From NCBI RefSeq assembly GCF_034808145.1, contig NZ_JAXHGM010000003.1, positions 186,001 through 250,000 on the forward strand: DNA of 64,000 nt. Direction: 5' to 3'. A program made the translations under genes and the position numbers. The notes under the pieces are model-generated. The model was not told the DNA's origin. It made no database searches and saw nothing but the letters and a program-made list of their open reading frames with translations. Position 1 is the first letter of the stretch, and every line of letters begins with the position of its first letter. Below are positions 24,641-33,259 of the stretch, piece by piece. Source of the DNA: Halorubellus sp034808145. GTDB lineage: Archaea; Halobacteriota; Halobacteria; Halobacteriales; Natrialbaceae.

Positions 24641-25867
24641 TCAGTCGGTGGGAGCGAGCGCGGCGTCGTCGACGTCCCGGACCGCGTCGTAGCCGGTGAG
24701 CGCGAGCGAGAGGTCGAGGTCCGCGCGGACGTTCGAGACGACGGCGCGGACGCCGTCTTCGCCGTCGAGCGCGAGGCCGTAGCAGTACGGTCGGCCGAGG
24801 AGGACGGCGTCGGCGCCGAGCGCGAGCGCGACGAGGACGTCCGCCCCGCGGCGGACGCCGGAGTCGAACAGCACCGCCGCGTCCGCGTCCTCGTCGCGGA
24901 CGGCGTCCGCGACCGCGGGCAGTCGGTCGAGCGCTGCGACCGCGCGGTCGACCTGCCGGCCGCCGTGGTTCGAGACGACGACGCCGGCGGCGCCCGCGGC
25001 GACGCATCGCCTGGCGTCCCCGGGGTGGAGGACGCCCTTGCAGACGACCGGGAGGTCGGTGCGGTCGAACAGCCAGTCGAGGTCGGCGAACGAGAGCGTC
25101 GGGTCGGCGAAGACGTCGACGAACTCGCGGGCGGCCTCGCGCACGTTCTCCTCGGGGGGCGCGTCGAGCCGGTCGCGGAACGCCGGGTCGCTCGTGTAGT
25201 TCGCGATACCCTTCCCGTCGAGGAACGGGAGGTAGCCGCCCTGGAGGTCGCGTTCGCGCCAGCCGAGGTGCGGCGTGTCGAGCGTCAGGCAGATGGCGTC
25301 GTAGCCGGCGTCCTCGGCGCGGTCGACGAGCGACGCCGTGACGTCGCGGTCCGTCGACCAGTAGAGCTGGAACCAGTTCGGCGCGCCGTCGTCGTCCGCC
25401 GCGTCGAGTTCGGCCGCGACGTCCTCCAGCGGGTAGCTCGACTGCGTCGAGGTGACGTAGGGGACGTCCTCGGCGGCGGCGGCGCGAGCGCTCGCGAGGT
25501 CGCCGTCGTCGCACATTACGCCCTGGACCCCGATTGGTGCGAGCGCGAACGGCACCGGCCACGTGTCGTCGAGGACGTCCACGCGGAGGTCGCGCTCGCT
25601 CGTGTCCCGGAGGACGCGCGGGACGAGCCGGTGGTCGTCGAACGCGTCGCGGTTCACGCGTTTCGTCGACTCGCCGCCCGCACCGCCCGCGACGTACGCG
25701 TACGCCTCCTCGCTCATCGCGTCCATCGCCTCGGCCTTCAGGTCCTCGTACGCGACCGGGACCGACGGCGTCTCGCCGGTCAGCATCCCGGTCGTGAACA
25801 CCTCCGTCTGCCGGTGGCGACCGTACGGCGTGGACGCCCGGAAGTCGTCGCTCTCGTCGTCGCTCAT
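24641..25867 (-). CDS. FMN-dependent alpha-hydroxy-acid oxidase/monooxygenase
   Basis: 408 residues from ATG 25867. TIM-barrel FMN enzyme: YVAGGAGGESTKRVNRDAF (N-terminal family block), PFALAPIGVQGV, FQLYWSTDRDV, CLTLDTPHLGWRERDL, the catalytic histidine in SNHGGRQVD, and FDSGVRRGADV / LGRPYCYGLAL for the flavin phosphate. Overall closest to lactate 2-monooxygenase/lactate oxidase-type proteins. Oxidises a 2-hydroxy acid such as lactate, with O2 or a quinone/other acceptor; the acceptor is not readable. An in-frame ATG at 25906 would add 13 non-conserved residues. Stand-alone gene. Confidence 0.9.
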   Translation of the reverse strand: MSDDESDDFRASTPYGRHRQTEVFTTGMLTGETPSVPVAYEDLKAEAMDAMSEEAYAYVAGGAGGESTKRVNRDAFDDHRLVPRVLRDTSERDLRVDVLDDTWPVPFALAPIGVQGVMCDDGDLASARAAAAEDVPYVTSTQSSYPLEDVAAELDAADDDGAPNWFQLYWSTDRDVTASLVDRAEDAGYDAICLTLDTPHLGWRERDLQGGYLPFLDGKGIANYTSDPAFRDRLDAPPEENVREAAREFVDVFADPTLSFADLDWLFDRTDLPVVCKGVLHPGDARRCVAAGAAGVVVSNHGGRQVDRAVAALDRLPAVADAVRDEDADAAVLFDSGVRRGADVLVALALGADAVLLGRPYCYGLALDGEDGVRAVVSNVRADLDLSLALTGYDAVRDVDDAALAPTD

Positions 25868-25959
25868 GCCTCGCCACTCGACCCCGAGCGTGTTGGGTGT
25901 TGGCATGCCGGCAGCGCGCCAGCTGTCGTTTTCATCGCGTAGGAATGACCGCCCGGTCG

Positions 25960-25967
25960 TTTATATA
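25960..25967 (+). promoter_or_regulatory. TATA box
   Basis: TTTATATA about 36-40 bases before ATG 26000; a GGTGA Shine-Dalgarno at 25989-25993 indicates a short leadered transcript rather than a leaderless one. Confidence 0.6.
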
Positions 25968-25999
25968 CCGACGGCGTAGGTGGGAGTAGGTGAAACAGG

Positions 26000-26284
26000 A
26001 TGTACCAGGACTCTGCCTCCGGAACTCGGACGCCCCAGACCCAGCAGTCGCAGTCGACCGAACGCGAAGAGAGCCCGCTCCCTGACGTGCCCTTCATGGG
26101 GATCGCCGCGTTCCTCGGGTTCCTGGTGCTCGTCCTCATTGCCGCAGCCGCGTACAGCCTCTCGTCGACCCTCGACGGGTTCGCGGTCGACCCGCAGCTC
26201 TGGGCGCCCGCTGTCTTCATGCTCCTGGTCGCCGGGCTGTTCTGGGCGATCGACCGCTTCCAGCCCCGCTCGCACACCCGCTGA
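26000..26284 (+). CDS. Small two-helix membrane protein
   Basis: 94 residues: a Gln/Ser/Thr-rich polar N-terminus (about 30 residues), then two hydrophobic helices, MGIAAFLGFLVLVLIAAAAY and LWAPAVFMLLVAGLFWAI, separated by a short loop, and a basic end. The clear TATA box and GGTGA site upstream support it as a real gene. It has no close relation to the paralogues at 17.9-19.2 kb. Function unknown. Confidence 0.7.
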   Translation: MYQDSASGTRTPQTQQSQSTEREESPLPDVPFMGIAAFLGFLVLVLIAAAAYSLSSTLDGFAVDPQLWAPAVFMLLVAGLFWAIDRFQPRSHTR

Positions 26285-26458
26285 CGGTCCCACACCGAAC
26301 GTCGCGGAACGAACCGACATCCTCCAGCAACTTTCTACCCGACCGAGCGCCGGCAGTCCCGCTCGCGCCGAGTTCTCACGCGATGGCGACTGGCGAGAGC
26401 GCGACGCCGAACGCGGTGACGAAGCAGTTCCGTCAGTCGACGATGGCGAATGCCGCGG

Positions 26459-27151
26459 TCAGTCGATGGTGGCGAGTGCGGTGACTGCGACGAGGTAGAC
26501 GGCGGTGGCGGCGTCGTAGGCGACGGTCGCGAGGCCGCCCGCGCCGCCGCTCGCGCCGGCGACGGCGACGGTCGCGCCGGTCCCGCCGGCGAGCGCGAGG
26601 AGGCCGGATACCCCTGCCGCGACGCAGCCGACGCACGTGACGGGGCCGAGGACGGCGGCGGCGAGGCCGCGGGTCGCACGCGTCAGCGAGACGTAGGTGA
26701 GGTACGCGAGGACGACGTATCCGACGAGGACGAACGGGACGACGCTCCCGCCGACCGGCCCGACCATGAACGTCACGATGGGCGCCCAGCCGGGGAGCCC
26801 GTCGGTGAAGACGGACAGCGAGTACATCCACTCGGGCATCACGTAGACGCTCCCGGTGAACCAGAGGAGGACGCCGAGGTACGCGGTCGCCACGGTGCCT
26901 GCGAGGGCGCGGCGGCGCGCGCTTCCGACCGCTCGCGGGGCACGGGAGACGGCGGCGGCGCCGACGACGACCCAGACGACGGGGTAGAACGCGTACCGTG
27001 GTCTCGTGAGGCTGACGTCCGCGAGGACGGCGTACGCCGTGACGCCGAGGAGGAGGACGACGGCGAGCGCGAGCCACGGCGTGGACGCGGCGAGCGCGTC
27101 CGCGCCGCGGTCGATAGCCCGGTCGATGCGGTCCGCGGACTCCTCGGTCAT
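26459..27151 (-). CDS. Multi-helix membrane protein at the end of the copper/oxidase-assembly operon
   Basis: 230 residues, about six to seven transmembrane helices (for example LALAVVLLLGVTAYAVL, YPVVWVVVGAAAV, VPFVLVGYVVLAYLTYV). A conserved-looking CVGCVAAGVSGLLAL segment places two cysteines (CVGC) near the start of a helix, potentially a copper or redox site. ATG overlaps the stop of the ATPase gene by four bases (ATGA), so it is translationally coupled to it. I believe it belongs to a haloarchaeal family found beside ba3 oxidase genes, but the function is not established. Confidence 0.75.
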   Translation of the reverse strand: MTEESADRIDRAIDRGADALAASTPWLALAVVLLLGVTAYAVLADVSLTRPRYAFYPVVWVVVGAAAVSRAPRAVGSARRRALAGTVATAYLGVLLWFTGSVYVMPEWMYSLSVFTDGLPGWAPIVTFMVGPVGGSVVPFVLVGYVVLAYLTYVSLTRATRGLAAAVLGPVTCVGCVAAGVSGLLALAGGTGATVAVAGASGGAGGLATVAYDAATAVYLVAVTALATID

Positions 27152-29694
27152 GCCGCGCCCACCTCCGCAGGGTCGGCCGTCGCCGCGTCCGAATCGGGCG
27201 CGTCCGCAGGGGCGTCGGCGGCGTCGTCGAGCCCCCAGTCGCGGCGCGTGTTCGCGACGACGAGGAGGCTGCTCGCGGTCATCGCGACCGCGGCGATCAG
27301 TGGGTTCAGGAGCCCGGCGATGGCGACGGGGATGGCGACCGCGTTGTACCCGAACGCCCACGCGAGGTTCCCGCGGACGCGGCCGTGAGCGGTCGTGGCG
27401 AGGTCGAACACGGTCCCGACCGAGTCCAGGTCGTCGTCGACGACCACGGCGTCCGCGGCGTCGGCCGCGAGCGCGGTCCCGGACCCCATCGCGACCCCGA
27501 CGTCGGCGGTGGCGAGCGCGCCCGCGTCGTTCGACCCGTCGCCGACCATCGCCACCGCGGCGTCGGTCGCGAGCGTCCGGACGATCTCGGTCTTCGACTC
27601 GGGGCGGACGTCCGCGTACACCTCGCTGACGGCGTCGTGGCGCTCGAACCGGGAGGCCGCGGCGCGGTCGTCGCCGGTGAGGACGACGACGTCGCGGCCG
27701 TCCGCGGAGAGCCGCTCGCAGGCGCGCTCCCAGCCGGGACGCGGGTCGTCGTGGACGACGACGACGCCGCGGACCGCCTCGTCGCGAGCGACGAACACGG
27801 GGAGGGCGCCGTCGTCGCGGGCGGTCGCGGCCGCGTCACGCAGCGCGGACGGGACGGCGACGTCGTGCTCGGCGAGCAGTTCGCGGTTTCCGACGAGCAC
27901 GCGCTCCCCGTCGACGCGACCGGTCACGCCACGGCCCGGACGGCGGTCGATGCCGGACGCCGAGGGGACTGCCCCCACCTCGCTGGTGCTCCCCGCCCGG
28001 TCGACGATAGCTTCGGCTACGGGGTGGTCGGCGTACGTCTCCAGCGCCGCGGCCGACGCGAGCACGCCCGCGTCGGTCGCGTCCTCGCCCGCGACGACGC
28101 GGTCGACGGTCATCTCGCCGGTCGTGAGCGTCCCGGTCTTGTCGAAGACGACGGTATCGACCTCGGGTGCGCGCTCGAAGACGCTCGCGTCCCGGACGAC
28201 GACGCCGCGGTCGAGGCCGCGCGAGACCGCGCTCGCGACCGCGAGCGGCGTCGCGAGCCCGAGCGCGCACGGACACGAGACGACGAGGACCGCCAGCCCC
28301 GTGAGGAGCGCGTTCGCGACGTCGCCGGTGGCGACGAGCCAGTACGCGGTCGCGAGCACGGCGGCGGTGACGACCAGCGGCACGAACACCGCCGCGAGCT
28401 TGTCAGCGAGCCGCTGCGCGCCGGAGCGCGACGCGGCGAGGTTCCACGTCGTCTCGACGAGCCGGTCGAGCGTGCTCGCGGTGTCCGGGTCCGGTTCGAC
28501 GACGACGCCGCCGTCGACGACCGTCGACCCGCCGACGACGCGGTCGCCCGGCGACTTCGCGACCGGGTTGGACTCGCCCGTGAGCAGGGACTCGTCGACC
28601 GCCGCCTCGCCCTCGACGACCGTGCCGTCCAGGGGAACGCGGTCGCTCTGGCCGACGACGACCGCGTCCTCGCCCGTCACGGCGTCCACGGGCACCGTCT
28701 CGGTCGACCCGTCGTCGGCGCGGACGGTCGCCTCGGTGACGCGTTCCTCGGCGAGTTCGCCGACGCGGTCGGCGGCCCGGTCCGTCGCCCGACGTTCGAG
28801 GTACGTCCCGATGGAGACGACGAGCACGATGGCGACCGTGACGTCGAAGTACACCTCGGTGCGGCCGACGAGGAGCGCCGCCGTCGAGTACACGTACGCG
28901 TTCACGGCGGCGAGACTCACGAGGAGGTCCATGTTCGGTTTCCCCGCGGCGAGACTGACGTACGCACCGCGGAGGATGGGGTAGCCGGTGTACGCGAGGA
29001 CGATGGTCGCCATCACCCAGACGTTCGCGAGCAGGTACGCGCCCGCGGACCCGGAGACGTCGAGGAAGGAGACGTCCCACCCGAGGTAGTCGGGGTAGAG
29101 GAAGAGCACGTACCAGAGCATCGTCATCATCCCGAAGAACCCGCCGACGATGAGGCGGCCGCTCGAGCGCTCGCCGTCCTCGGCGTCGTCCATCGACCGG
29201 GCGCGATACCCGTACCCGGTGAGGCGGTCGGGGAGCGCGTCCGCCGCGAGCGCGCCGGAGTCGTACGCGACGCGGACGAGCCGCGACCCGTAGGACGCGT
29301 CGGCCGCGGCGACCCCGGGTTCGCGCTCGGCGACGCCCTCGACGAACGTCTCGCACGTCGTGCAGTGCATGCCGTCGACGCGCAGGTACGCCTCCGCGTC
29401 CGCATCACCCTCCTCCACCGCGTCCGCCGTTCCGGTCGCGTCGCCGTCGGCACTCCCGGGCGGTCCGAGCGCGCTCGCGACGTCCCCGGAGTCGACGGGA
29501 CCGTCGACGTCCACGTCACCGACCGTCTCGTGCACCTGCTTGCAGCCCGCACAGCAGTACGTCCCGTCCGAGCCGGAGACCGGCGGGTCGGGAACGTCGA
29601 GCCCGCAGAGCGTGCACGCGTTCGCGTCCGCCGCCCCACGACCAGCCGCGGCGTCCTCGACAGCGTCGCGTCCGCTCGGCGTCGTCTCGCTCAC
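27148..29694 (-). CDS. Copper P1B-ATPase of the CcoI/FixI type
   Basis: 848 residues using GTG 29694, which overlaps the preceding stop as GTGA. N-terminus: CTLC (27-30) and YCCAGC (46-51), the cysteine-rich metal-binding module typical of CcoI/FixI ATPases, then an acidic linker and an HMA domain with MHCTTC (109-114). Membrane motif SCPCALGLATPLAV, phosphorylation site DKTGTLTTGEM, TGES, and hinge GDGSNDAGALA are all present. CcoI-type pumps export copper slowly for loading heme-copper oxidases; the adjacent divergent ba3 oxidase genes fit that role well. The gene is sandwiched in a tightly overlapping operon. Confidence 0.9.
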   Translation of the reverse strand: MSETTPSGRDAVEDAAAGRGAADANACTLCGLDVPDPPVSGSDGTYCCAGCKQVHETVGDVDVDGPVDSGDVASALGPPGSADGDATGTADAVEEGDADAEAYLRVDGMHCTTCETFVEGVAEREPGVAAADASYGSRLVRVAYDSGALAADALPDRLTGYGYRARSMDDAEDGERSSGRLIVGGFFGMMTMLWYVLFLYPDYLGWDVSFLDVSGSAGAYLLANVWVMATIVLAYTGYPILRGAYVSLAAGKPNMDLLVSLAAVNAYVYSTAALLVGRTEVYFDVTVAIVLVVSIGTYLERRATDRAADRVGELAEERVTEATVRADDGSTETVPVDAVTGEDAVVVGQSDRVPLDGTVVEGEAAVDESLLTGESNPVAKSPGDRVVGGSTVVDGGVVVEPDPDTASTLDRLVETTWNLAASRSGAQRLADKLAAVFVPLVVTAAVLATAYWLVATGDVANALLTGLAVLVVSCPCALGLATPLAVASAVSRGLDRGVVVRDASVFERAPEVDTVVFDKTGTLTTGEMTVDRVVAGEDATDAGVLASAAALETYADHPVAEAIVDRAGSTSEVGAVPSASGIDRRPGRGVTGRVDGERVLVGNRELLAEHDVAVPSALRDAAATARDDGALPVFVARDEAVRGVVVVHDDPRPGWERACERLSADGRDVVVLTGDDRAAASRFERHDAVSEVYADVRPESKTEIVRTLATDAAVAMVGDGSNDAGALATADVGVAMGSGTALAADAADAVVVDDDLDSVGTVFDLATTAHGRVRGNLAWAFGYNAVAIPVAIAGLLNPLIAAVAMTASSLLVVANTRRDWGLDDAADAPADAPDSDAATADPAEVGAA

Positions 29695-30431
29695 GGCATC
29701 ACCCACGGATGCAGCGGATGCATCGGGACGTCCACCCCGAGCGCCGCCAGCCCGGAGAGCAGCGGCATCGCCCCGAGCGCGACCATGAGGACGCCCAGGA
29801 CCCGATGCAGGCGCTGACGACGGGTCGCACCGATGGAGCCGAGCGCCGCTCCGTACGCGAACACGAGCGGGAACGTCCCGAGGCCGAGCGCGGCGAGCGC
29901 CAGCCCCCCGCGCGTCGGCGACCCCGTCGCGAACGCGTACGCGAACGCCGGATACAATATCGGGCACGGGAGCGCGGCGTGAGCCGCCCCCAAGACCGCT
30001 ACCTTCGGCCCCCGCACCCACTCGTCGAGACGCTCCGCGCTCGCACCGACGATCCGCTGGAAGATGCCCGTGGACGGCACGTGCCCGCGGACCTGCCGGC
30101 CGAGCACGTACCACGCGCCGACGCCGACGACGGCGACGCCCGCGAGCACACCGACGACGCCCCGAGCCGCCTCCCCGACGACCGCGACGCCACCCGCGAC
30201 CACGAACCCACCGAGGAGTCCGAGAGCCGCGCCGACGACGGCGTACGCCACCGTCCGCCCCGCGTTGAACAGGAACTGCTGGCGGACCGCGAACCACGAC
30301 ACGTCCTCGCTGTCGCCGACGCGGTCAGCGTACAGCGTCACGACCGGCCCGCACATCCCGAGGCAGTGCACGCTCCCCAGGACGCCGAACGCGAAGAACC
30401 CGACGAGCTCCAGCGACGGCAACGACGCCAT
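29691..30431 (-). CDS. SafE-like (TauE/SafE-related) membrane protein of oxidase assembly
   Basis: 246 residues from ATG 30431 (a GTG codon immediately precedes it). The first helix has GSVHCLGMCGP, the hallmark Cys/Met-rich motif of the sulfite-exporter-like proteins that accompany ccoI in cbb3/heme-copper oxidase assembly loci. About six helices; ALPCPILYPAFAYAFATGS carries another Cys-Pro motif. The HCxGMCG motif could bind copper. The stop overlaps the ATPase start (GTGA) and the gap to the upstream small gene is six bases. Confidence 0.85.
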   Translation of the reverse strand: MASLPSLELVGFFAFGVLGSVHCLGMCGPVVTLYADRVGDSEDVSWFAVRQQFLFNAGRTVAYAVVGAALGLLGGFVVAGGVAVVGEAARGVVGVLAGVAVVGVGAWYVLGRQVRGHVPSTGIFQRIVGASAERLDEWVRGPKVAVLGAAHAALPCPILYPAFAYAFATGSPTRGGLALAALGLGTFPLVFAYGAALGSIGATRRQRLHRVLGVLMVALGAMPLLSGLAALGVDVPMHPLHPWVMP

Positions 30432-30437
30432 CACCGC

Positions 30438-30623
30438 TCAGTGATTCGCCGCGCGCGAATCCGGTTCACCGCCGTCGAAGAGGTACCAGAAGAACACGCC
30501 GATGACGGCCACGCACGCGAACGTTCCGAGAGCGAGCCACTCCCCGGTGATGAGGTAGGCCGCCGCCGGAACCGCGGCCACCAGCGCGATCAGCGTCGCC
30601 ATGTACCCAGGCCGAATGTCCAT
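30438..30623 (-). CDS. Small two-helix membrane protein heading the copper-assembly operon
   Basis: 61 residues from ATG 30623 (MDIRPGYMATLIALVAAVP). Two helices: TLIALVAAVPAAAYLI and LGTFACVAVIGVFFWYLF, then a polar tail. It could play the part of a CcoS-like small assembly protein, but no CcoS motif is recognisable. A minus-strand TATA-like GGTACTT lies about 20-25 bases upstream in the shared divergent promoter. Confidence 0.68.
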   Translation of the reverse strand: MDIRPGYMATLIALVAAVPAAAYLITGEWLALGTFACVAVIGVFFWYLFDGGEPDSRAANH

Positions 30624-30693
30624 ACGGAACCTACCTATCGGAAGTACCAAAAACCCAACCCGGTTCCCAGAGCGTGAGAACCCAGGAATAACG

Positions 30694-30700
30694 TTATATT
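30694..30700 (+). promoter_or_regulatory. TATA box of the ba3 oxidase operon
   Basis: TTATATT centred 29 bases before the ATG at 30726, so transcription is expected to start at or within two or three bases of that codon. It sits in a 102-bp divergent promoter shared with the copper-assembly operon. Confidence 0.6.
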
Positions 30701-30725
30701 GTACGGGTCAAACAATCGTCTCGTA

Positions 30726-30770
30726 ATGGCGCATGCGCATCTGATTTACGCGGAGGTGGGAGATAGATGA
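30726..30770 (+). CDS. 14-codon leader ORF of the ba3 oxidase operon
   Basis: Encodes MAHAHLIYAEVGDR; its TGA overlaps the cbaD ATG as ATGA. The predicted transcript starts almost exactly at this ATG. A GGAGGT sequence (30753-30758) inside it lies eight bases before the cbaD start, so the same bases could serve as a Shine-Dalgarno in a 40-base leader. Whether the peptide is made is not shown. Confidence 0.35.
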   Translation: MAHAHLIYAEVGDR

Positions 30771-30922
30771 GTGCGGAGACAGCCGGCGAGGACGACGCCG
30801 AGCACTTCGATCCCGTCGGGACCGTGACCCTCATCGCGATCTACATGACCATCGTCGTCCTGATGTGGATCTTCACGTACTTCATCGAGTTCCTCGGTCG
30901 CGGACTGACGATCGTGGGGTGA
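30767..30922 (+). CDS. cbaD: ba3-type oxidase small single-helix subunit (CbaD/IIa-like)
   Basis: 51 residues: acidic N-terminus (MSAETAGEDDAEHFDP), one transmembrane helix (VTLIAIYMTIVVLMWIFTYF) and a short tail. Position immediately before subunit II and length match the small CbaD/subunit IIa proteins of haloarchaeal and Thermus ba3 oxidases, where one helix packs against subunits I and II. Good Shine-Dalgarno GGAGGT eight bases upstream. Seven bases separate its stop from the subunit II start. Confidence 0.8.
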   Translation: MSAETAGEDDAEHFDPVGTVTLIAIYMTIVVLMWIFTYFIEFLGRGLTIVG

Positions 30923-30929
30923 CAGAGAC

Positions 30930-31532
30930 GTGCACATTCACCGCTTCGAGAAGGTCTGGCTCGCGCTCGCGCTCGTGTTCATCCTCGGGCTCATCTCCAG
31001 TATCGTGTACGGGGCCGTCGGCCCGGGCATCGAGATGATCGACGCGGAAGGCGGGACGGTCGACCCGCAGAACCTCGACGACACGGCGTTCGCCGACCCC
31101 GGCGTGGAGAAGGTCGGCGAGGACGAGTACGAGGTGCACGTCGTCGCCAAGCAGTTCTCGTTCGACCCGGGGTCGCCAGCGAACGGCGTCATCCGCGTTC
31201 CAGCGAACTCGAACGTGACGTTCTACGTGACGAGTAAGGACGTCGTCCACGGGTTCGAGGTCGTCGGCACGAACCTGAACACGATGGCGATACCCGGTCA
31301 GGTGAGCAAGATGACGGTCCAGTTCGGCGACGCGTCGACGTACGGCATCGTCTGCAACGAGTACTGTGGTGCCGCGCACCACGCGATGGAGGGCCGCATC
31401 GTCGTCGTCCCCGAATCCGAGTACGGGGGTCCCGGTGAGACGAACGCGAGCAGCGGGAACCAGACCACGACGAACGCGTCCGCGCTCGCAGCCCCGAGTC
31501 CCTCGAACGCGCTCGTGGAGGTGGCGGCATGA
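30930..31532 (+). CDS. cbaB: ba3-type heme-copper oxidase subunit II (CuA)
   Basis: 200 residues from GTG 30930. One N-terminal helix (about residues 8-30), then the cupredoxin domain. The CuA ligands are all visible: His107 (VVHGFEVV), Cys142, Glu144, Cys146, His150 and Met153 in CNEYCGAAHHAM. It receives electrons from a periplasmic-side donor (a halocyanin such as that at 59.4 kb is plausible) and passes them to subunit I. The C-terminus has a Ser/Thr/Asn-rich tail of about 40 residues. The stop overlaps the subunit I start (ATGA). Confidence 0.93.
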   Translation: MHIHRFEKVWLALALVFILGLISSIVYGAVGPGIEMIDAEGGTVDPQNLDDTAFADPGVEKVGEDEYEVHVVAKQFSFDPGSPANGVIRVPANSNVTFYVTSKDVVHGFEVVGTNLNTMAIPGQVSKMTVQFGDASTYGIVCNEYCGAAHHAMEGRIVVVPESEYGGPGETNASSGNQTTTNASALAAPSPSNALVEVAA

Positions 31533-33259
31533 GTACCGAACGGATCGAAGGGGAACTCGGCGCGTTCCGCGACGAGTACCCCGACGCCGCGAACGTCGTC
31601 CGGAAGCTGTTCGCGGTGTCGTTCGCCGCCCTCGGCGTCGGCGGCCTGTTCGGCCTCATCCAGGCGCTCCACCGGACCGGCGTATTCCGGTTCATCCGCT
31701 CGCAGGACTACTACACGGTCCTGACCGGGCACGGCGTCCTGCTCGCGCTCGTGTTCACCATATTCTTCCTCTGCGGTATCTTCACGTGGTCCATCGTCGA
31801 CAGCCTCGAACGGCCACTGGAGAGCGTGACGTTCACGAAGACGTGGGTCGCTATCATGAGCATCGGATCGACGATGGCTGGCGTCGCCATCCTCGCCGGG
31901 TTCGTCGGCGAGATCCCGTTCCAGGCCGACGTCCTGTTCACGTTCTACCCGCCGCTCGAAGCGCACCCGATATTCTACATCGGGCTGGCCCTGTTCATCA
32001 TCGGAACGTGGATGGCGGGCATCGACTGGTTCCGGACGTACTGGAACTGGCGGAGCGAGAACCCCGGCGAGTCGCCGCCACTCCGGACGTTCATGGTCCT
32101 CATGACGATGCTGATGTGGTACCTGTCGACGCTCGGCGTCGCCGTCGAGGTCGTCTTCTTCCTCATCCCGTGGAGCCTCGGTCTCATCCAGACCGTCGAC
32201 CCGCTCCTGATGCGGACGCTGTTCTGGTACTTCGGACACCCGGTGGTGTACTTCTGGCTGATGCCGGCGTACCTCATCTGGTACACCATCCTCCCGAAGC
32301 TCGCGGGCGGCCGGCTGTTCAGTGACCCGCTCGCACGCATCGTGTTCGTGCTCTTCCTCGTGCTCTCGACGCCCGTCGGGTTCCACCACCAGTATATGGA
32401 CCCCGGAATCCCGGAGGGATTCAAGTTCCTCGCGATGTCGAACACGATGTTCCTGCTGCTGCCGAGTCTGCTGACCGCGTTCACGGTCGTCGCGAGCGTC
32501 GAGTACGGCGCGCGGAAGAACGGCGGCAAGGGCTACCTGTCGTGGCTCCGTGACCTCCCGTGGGGCGAGCCCGCGTTCGCCGCGTGCATGCTCGCCGGCC
32601 TGATGTTCGCCGCCGGCGGGTTCAGCGGGATGGTGAACGCCGGCATGAACGTGAACTACCTCATCCACAACACGCTCTGGGTGCCGGGGCACTTCCACCT
32701 GACCGTCGGCACCGCGGTCGCGCTCACGTTCATGGGCGTCACGTACTGGCTGTGGCCCCAGCTCACGGGGAAGCGCCTCCAGCATCGGACGCTCGCGACC
32801 ATCCAACCGTACCTGTGGTTCGTCGGGATGACGCTCATGTCGAACGCGATGCACCGCGGCGGCCTCGCGGGCATCCCGCGTCGCACCGCGGAACCGCAGT
32901 ACCAGAACTTCGAGTTCGAGGCGCTGTTCGGGACCATCGGCGAGATCCGCTGGCAGATCGCGCTCGGCGGCGTCCTGCTGACGACGTCGCTCGCGATGTT
33001 CCTGATAGTCGTCGTCGGCACGTGGCTCGTCGACCGGAGCCCGATCGCGGTCGACGGCGACCTCCCGCCCGCGCTCTCCGGGCCTGACGAGGCGCCGCGT
33101 GCCATCAACAACCTCCGGATGTGGCTCGTCATCGCGGTCGTCCTCGTCGCGCTCGCGTACGGGCCGCCGCTGTACACGATGATACAGGACGGCCTGTTCT
33201 ATCCGGGACAGCCGCCGCAGCCGACCGCGCTCGAACCGCTCTGGGAGGTGCTGCCGTGA
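31529..33259 (+). CDS. cbaA: ba3-type heme-copper oxidase subunit I
   Basis: 576 residues, about 13 helices. Heme and copper ligands match the B-type (ba3) family: His68 (TGHGVLLALV) for low-spin heme, His237 with Tyr241 (GHPVVYFW, the cross-linked His-Tyr of CuB), His286 and His287 (FHHQYMDPG) for CuB, and His388/His390 (VPGHFHLT) for the two hemes. It lacks the D-channel NxxxxxN pattern of A-type enzymes, as expected for B-type oxidases with only a K-channel. Reduces O2 to water and pumps protons. Overlaps neighbours on both ends (ATGA at 31529, GTGA at 33256). Confidence 0.95.
   Translation: MSTERIEGELGAFRDEYPDAANVVRKLFAVSFAALGVGGLFGLIQALHRTGVFRFIRSQDYYTVLTGHGVLLALVFTIFFLCGIFTWSIVDSLERPLESVTFTKTWVAIMSIGSTMAGVAILAGFVGEIPFQADVLFTFYPPLEAHPIFYIGLALFIIGTWMAGIDWFRTYWNWRSENPGESPPLRTFMVLMTMLMWYLSTLGVAVEVVFFLIPWSLGLIQTVDPLLMRTLFWYFGHPVVYFWLMPAYLIWYTILPKLAGGRLFSDPLARIVFVLFLVLSTPVGFHHQYMDPGIPEGFKFLAMSNTMFLLLPSLLTAFTVVASVEYGARKNGGKGYLSWLRDLPWGEPAFAACMLAGLMFAAGGFSGMVNAGMNVNYLIHNTLWVPGHFHLTVGTAVALTFMGVTYWLWPQLTGKRLQHRTLATIQPYLWFVGMTLMSNAMHRGGLAGIPRRTAEPQYQNFEFEALFGTIGEIRWQIALGGVLLTTSLAMFLIVVVGTWLVDRSPIAVDGDLPPALSGPDEAPRAINNLRMWLVIAVVLVALAYGPPLYTMIQDGLFYPGQPPQPTALEPLWEVLP

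Noticed and set aside
29405..29430. Strong ORB-like match in the CcoI-type ATPase gene (GGAACGGCGGACGCGGTGGA)
   Set aside because: Within a coding linker (TADAVEEG) where such GC-rich codon runs arise by chance; kept out of the origin set.
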